The translations under genes were made by a program, and so were the position numbers. Below the pieces are notes generated by a model that did no database searches, was not told the DNA's origin, and saw only the letters and a list, made by a program, of their open reading frames with translations. Positions 34,637 to 37,860 of a DNA stretch of 37,860 nucleotides are shown here, one piece after another (position 1 is the first letter of the stretch; each line of letters starts with the position of its first letter). Source of the stretch: Myceligenerans indicum (GTDB taxonomy: Bacteria > Actinomycetota > Actinomycetes > Actinomycetales > Cellulomonadaceae); contig NZ_JABBYC010000045.1 of assembly GCF_016742955.1 (NCBI RefSeq), forward strand, positions 1 to 37,860. The letters are read 5' to 3'.

Positions 34637-34956
34637 GTCGGCCTCCAGGGAAGCGAAAGAGTGTTTCGAGACAATGTCACGCACCGCGTGCGCGCAATGG
34701 GTCCAGCGCTCCACCGGAATTCCGGCAGAACCATGCGGTCCACGCTTCTCGCATGCGATCGGCGGCGCCAGGGACCAACGTCCCGGAAATTCGGTGCGGA
34801 CTCCTCGCTGTCCCTCTCGACGGCCTGAAGAACCTGCTTCACCGAATCAATTCGGCCGCCAGGAACCATCGCTTTGTTTGACACAACCGAAATACAGATC
34901 GATCGTCCAACACATCCGCGCCGCCGGAGAAACACGAGACGCGCCGCGCGTGAAAT
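34637..34956. promoter_or_regulatory. 320-nt intergenic region with palindromes
   Basis: No gene is seen. It must hold the promoter of the minus-strand DUF4190 gene and the 3' end of the tetR transcript. Three dyads stand out: CCGGAATTCCGG (34714-34725, perfect 12-bp palindrome), GGGAC-CAAC-GTCCC (34771-34784), and CCGAAT-CA-ATTCGG (34842-34855). Their roles are unknown; the first or third could be regulator-binding sites. Confidence 0.4.
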
Positions 34957-35661
34957 TCACCGCCCCCACCGCCCCGCGAGCCCGTCGAGCACGCACTCCA
35001 GCCCGAACGCGAAGTCGACGTCCGGGTCCGGCTCGTCGGCCTCGTGCACCCGTCGTGCCAGCGTCGGATGCTCCCCCGCGGCGAGTACCTCAGTGATGTA
35101 CGGCCCCATGCTGCGCTGCCACTGCTCCTCGGTCAGGCCGCTACGCTGCTCGGCACGCAGAGCAGCCTGCTGTGTGGCCACCGAGCCCAGCACGTACGCT
35201 CTCACGACCCCGAGCGCCTGTGCCGCCCTGTTGATGTCGGGCGTGAGCTCGACGGCGGCGCTCAGCGCGGCCTCGGACAGGCGCAACGAGTGAGGTCCGA
35301 GCGACGGCCTGCCCGTCAGTTCGCCGGCCAGCCACGGGTGCCGCAGCAGTGTCGCGCGCTGTGCGTGCGCGACGGCGGCCAGGTCGGCCCGCCAGTCCCC
35401 CGACACCTCAGGCAGCGGATCCTCCCCGTGCACGGCGTCGATCATCAGGTCCACCAGCTCGTCACGGTTGGTGATGTACCGGTACAGGGATGCGGTCCCG
35501 GAACCCCGGTCGGCCGCGATCCTGCGCATCGACACCGCACCCAGACCCTCGGTGTCGGCGACGACCAGCGCAGCCGCCACGTACTGGTCCACCCCTGGCG
35601 CGCGCCGGCGCGGCTCAGGGCGAGGCCGGGTCCACACCGACCACGGAGCAGGCTCGGTCAT
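34957..35661 (-). CDS. TetR-family transcriptional regulator
   Basis: A 234-residue TetR-type repressor. Residues of about 23-70 are the DNA-binding domain (ALVVADTEGLGAVSMRRIAADRGSGTASLYRYITNRDELVDLM); the rest is a helical ligand-binding domain of the TetR_C_1 kind common in actinobacteria. ATG 35661 has AAGGA eight bases upstream; an in-frame start ten codons earlier is less supported. It is divergent from the FAD monooxygenase gene with 55 nt between, which contains a perfect palindrome. The usual arrangement is repression of both genes with release by the monooxygenase's substrate or a drug. Confidence 0.9.
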   Translation of the reverse strand: MTEPAPWSVWTRPRPEPRRRAPGVDQYVAAALVVADTEGLGAVSMRRIAADRGSGTASLYRYITNRDELVDLMIDAVHGEDPLPEVSGDWRADLAAVAHAQRATLLRHPWLAGELTGRPSLGPHSLRLSEAALSAAVELTPDINRAAQALGVVRAYVLGSVATQQAALRAEQRSGLTEEQWQRSMGPYITEVLAAGEHPTLARRVHEADEPDPDVDFAFGLECVLDGLAGRWGR

Positions 35662-35691
35662 CGCAGCGTTCCTTTCGTCGTTGACCAGCAT

Positions 35692-35708
35692 CGTAGCTTC
35701 TGGCTACG
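35692..35708. promoter_or_regulatory. Probable TetR operator
   Basis: CGTAGC-TTCTG-GCTACG is a perfect 17-bp interrupted palindrome between the divergent tetR-like and monooxygenase genes. On the plus strand it overlaps the spacer of a possible TTGACC (35681-35686) / TACGGT (35705-35710) promoter. Transcription from there would start at about the ATG at 35717, which also lacks a ribosome binding site, suggesting a leaderless mRNA. Confidence 0.7.
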
Positions 35709-35716
35709 GTGTTGCC

Positions 35717-37303
35717 ATGACAGAAACAGTGTATCCAGAAGTGCCGGTGCTCGTCGTCGGAGGCGGCAGCGTCGGGCTGCTTACCGCCGCTCTGCTCACC
35801 CACCACGGTGTCCCCGTGGTTCTCGTCGAACGCCGCGACGGGCCATCGGTCCACCCACGCGCCACCGGCATCGGGTCGCGCTCCGTCGAGATCCTCCGCG
35901 AGCTCGGGCTCGATCATGCCGTCGACGCCGCCGCGGTCGACCTGCGCGGCGCCACCGCCAAGGCGGTGGCCCGGACGGTCGTGGAGATGAGCGCTGGCGA
36001 TGTCGTGGCCGTCCCCATGCCGGCCCCGTCGCCCACCGAACACGACACGACGCCGTTCAGCCTGCGCGGCGTCTGCGCGCAGGACCGTCTGGACGCCGTC
36101 GTGGCGGCCCATCTGGAACGCCACGGCGCAGACCTGCGCTGGGCGACCCGCCTGACCGGCATCACCCAGGACGACGAGGGAGTCGACGTCGAGCTGGAAG
36201 GGCCTGATGGCCGCTACTCGATGCGCTGCGCCCGCCTCGTGGCCGCCGACGGTGCGCGCAGCGCCGTACGCACCGCGCTCGGCGTGGGCACCTCCGGCGC
36301 GGGGGACCTGGGCACGCCGAAGGTCAACATCCTGTTCCGCGCCGACCTCCGCCCTCATCTGCGCGGGATGGCCTTCGCCACCTGCACCATCACCACACCG
36401 GAGGCGCCCGGCCTGCTGGCTACCGTGGACGGCGAGACGTCCTGGGTCTTCCACGCGAACCAAGACGTCGACGGCGGTGAACGCCCCGAGGACTTCACGC
36501 ACGAGCGCTGCGTCGCGGTCGTGCGCGCCGCCGTCGGGGATCCTGGTCTCGACGTGGAGGTTCGCAGCGTGCTCCCCTGGCGCCCCCGCATCTCCCTGGC
36601 CGACCGGTTCACCGTCGGCCGCGTGTTCCTCGTCGGCGACGCCGCGCACACCGTGTCGCCGATGGGCGCGTTCGGCCTCAACACCGGTATCGCCGACGCC
36701 CACAACCTGGCCTGGAAGCTGGCCGCCGTCCATCACGGCGAGGCGGGCCCCGGCCTGCTGGACACCTACGCTCAGGAGCGCGAGCCGGTCGCCGCGGCGA
36801 CGGTCGACCAGGCCCGGCGACGGCTCGCCGACCCGCAACTGCACTGGGGACGCGGGCCTGCGGCCGACGCCGCCAGGGCCGCGGCGGGAGTGTGGGCGGC
36901 GCCCGTCGTTCACCTGGGCCAGCGGTACGACTCGACCGCCGTCGTCGACCCGCGACCGGAGCTCCCGTCGACGACGGACCTCGCGGTGGCACTGGACGGG
37001 TCGCCCGGTTCGCGAGTGCCGCACGCCTGGGTGGACGGCGTCTCGACGCTCGACCTGGTCGCGTCCCGATGGACGCTGCTGGCGGGCACCGCCGCCGACG
37101 GATGGCTCACGGCGGCAGCGGACGTCGGCCTTCCCGCACACCAGGTCCGCGCACCGTGGTTGTCCGACGACGGCGCCCTGCTGGTGCGACCGGACGCGAT
37201 CGTGGCGATGCGCGCGATGGAACCGGCCCCTGACCCGGCCGCGTTCCTCACCGATGTCCTGGACCAGGTCCTGGCGAGATCGATCACGGTTACGGGCACC
37301 TGA
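35717..37303 (+). CDS. FAD-dependent aromatic hydroxylase-like monooxygenase
   Basis: A 528-residue flavin monooxygenase of the PheA/TfdB group that includes polyketide hydroxylases and rifampicin monooxygenases. The FAD-binding Rossmann motif is VVGGGSVGLLTAALL (from about 13), with the acidic VLVERRDG end; the DG motif is AADGARSAVR near 177, and the GD motif is LVGDAAHTVSPMGAFGLNTGIADAHNLAWKL (G307, D308). A thioredoxin-like C-terminal domain follows. ATG 35717 has no ribosome binding site and may be leaderless. It probably inserts oxygen into an aromatic substrate or drug using NAD(P)H, controlled by the adjacent TetR protein. Substrate unknown. Confidence 0.9.
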   Translation: MTETVYPEVPVLVVGGGSVGLLTAALLTHHGVPVVLVERRDGPSVHPRATGIGSRSVEILRELGLDHAVDAAAVDLRGATAKAVARTVVEMSAGDVVAVPMPAPSPTEHDTTPFSLRGVCAQDRLDAVVAAHLERHGADLRWATRLTGITQDDEGVDVELEGPDGRYSMRCARLVAADGARSAVRTALGVGTSGAGDLGTPKVNILFRADLRPHLRGMAFATCTITTPEAPGLLATVDGETSWVFHANQDVDGGERPEDFTHERCVAVVRAAVGDPGLDVEVRSVLPWRPRISLADRFTVGRVFLVGDAAHTVSPMGAFGLNTGIADAHNLAWKLAAVHHGEAGPGLLDTYAQEREPVAAATVDQARRRLADPQLHWGRGPAADAARAAAGVWAAPVVHLGQRYDSTAVVDPRPELPSTTDLAVALDGSPGSRVPHAWVDGVSTLDLVASRWTLLAGTAADGWLTAAADVGLPAHQVRAPWLSDDGALLVRPDAIVAMRAMEPAPDPAAFLTDVLDQVLARSITVTGT

Positions 37304-37315
37304 GCGGCCACGCCG

Positions 37316-37740
37316 TCAGAACTCGAGCGCGTACAGAAGCCGCGCCCAGGGAAACGTCTCGTCCGCCCCGCCGGCCGGATGCGGCTCGTCCGGCCCGATC
37401 ACAACCTGAATCCCCCAGCTGCGCAGCCGCTCCAGGTTCGCCCCGTAGGCCGGATGTCTCGCGAAGTCGGTGCCGACGTACGGCCCGACGGCGATCGGGA
37501 TCCCCCGCCCGACCTGCTCGGCGAGCCGCGTGAGCACGTAGGTGTCCGCGATCCCGAGCGCGAGCTTCGTGATCGTGTTGTACGACGCCGGCGCGAGGAG
37601 CACCGCGTCGGGATCTGGCAGCGAGTACCCCACCGTGGTGTGGAAGTCCGTCCGCACCGGACGCCCGGTCGCCGCCTCGATCTCACGCATCGAGGCGGCG
37701 AAGACGTCCGCGGCCCGATCGGTGGCCAGGACGGAGCCTG
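37316..37740 (-). pseudogene. Flavoprotein, 5' end removed by IS insertion
   Basis: About 140 codons of a flavoprotein related to the phosphopantothenoylcysteine decarboxylase family are present: DAVLLAPASYNTITKLALGIADT is the family's flavin-binding core, followed by the C-terminal PFW-type tail (ETFPWARLLYAL). Relatives begin some 50-60 residues earlier, but the frame here meets the end of an IS256-family element near 37740 and has no native start. The gene is therefore truncated and probably inactive. It ends 12 nt from the convergent monooxygenase gene. Confidence 0.8.
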
Positions 37741-37860
37741 TCAAATACGTCGTGTAAACGGTGGGCGGTTTTCAGTAGGTCAGGTAGGGGTTCATGCGTT
37801 CGGGGTAGGCCACGGCGAGCTGGGCGAGGGCCTGCTTCCAGTTCGTGGTGACCTGGCCCT
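37736..37860 (-). mobile_element. IS256-family insertion sequence, one end
   Basis: The sequence CCTGTCAAATACGTCGTGT near 37736-37757 looks like the terminal inverted repeat of an IS256-type element, followed inward by the transposase 3' end. The rest lies beyond the window. The exact outer border is uncertain by several bases. Confidence 0.7.
37772..37860 (-). CDS. IS256-family (mutator-type) transposase, C-terminal fragment
   Basis: Read on the minus strand, the last 28 codons end in TTNWKQALAQLAVAYPERM and NPYLTY, then TGA at 37772-37774. The N-W-K-x-A-L motif followed by a basic, Phe/Tyr-rich tail is the standard C-terminus of IS256-family mutator transposases. The 5' part is outside the window. 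Contig ends in such repeated elements are usual in short-read assemblies. Confidence 0.8.
   Translation of the reverse strand, partial: GQVTTNWKQALAQLAVAYPERMNPYLTY

Noticed and set aside
1..37860. CRISPR arrays, tRNA or rRNA genes
   Set aside because: No regularly spaced direct repeats, cloverleaf-like sequences or ribosomal RNA stretches were seen by eye.

Overview
The window is high-GC (roughly 70%) bacterial DNA with frequent GTG/TTG starts, GGAGG-type ribosome binding sites and lineage-typical families (Wadjet, DUF4190, DUF4232-like and type VII secretion-associated proteins). This points to an actinobacterium, perhaps of the Cellulomonadaceae/Promicromonosporaceae type; genus cannot be fixed from the sequence alone. 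The first 50 bases are an Illumina Nextera i7 adapter, and the last 120 or so are the end of an IS256-family element. The window is therefore probably a complete assembly contig that starts at an untrimmed read end and stops in a repeated IS.

Layout: (1) 188-2936, an exonuclease with a BRCT domain and a divergent HEAT-repeat protein. (2) 3117-9451, a ComEC-like metallo-beta-lactamase-fold protein, then a tightly coupled cassette (small helical DUF6507-like protein, 817-residue protein, lipoprotein) resembling type VII secretion-associated genes, facing a convergent lipoprotein/secreted-protein pair. (3) 9718-16775, a complete type I Wadjet anti-plasmid operon, jetA-jetB-jetC-jetD on the minus strand, followed on its 5' side by a membrane-anchored DUF4232-like protein (16856-18460). 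(4) 18668-30332, a second defence block on the minus strand: hsdM, hsdS, a small antitoxin-like gene, an unrecognised 239-residue protein, hsdR, an AIPR abortive-infection protein, and a DUF4041/GIY-YIG nuclease. (5) 30455-34636, an acidic helical protein, two DUF4190 membrane proteins (one with Ltp superinfection-exclusion-type repeats), and an intact IS5-family element between them. (6) 34957-37860, a TetR regulator divergent from an FAD-dependent aromatic hydroxylase-like monooxygenase with a clear 17-bp palindromic operator, then a flavoprotein gene cut at its 5' end by an IS256-family element.

The centre of the window is a defence island. Wadjet should act on plasmid topology (SMC loop extrusion plus the JetD Toprim nuclease). 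The type I system should act on unmodified DNA. AIPR, the GIY-YIG protein and the Ltp protein are candidates for later or surface-level phage exclusion. The most unusual points are the two-gene unit embedded between hsdS and hsdR with a near-identical 22-bp repeat, the metallo-beta-lactamase-fold protein lacking a usual metal-ligand Asp, the shared palindromic element behind two genes 9.5 kb apart, and the DUF4190-Ltp fusion.
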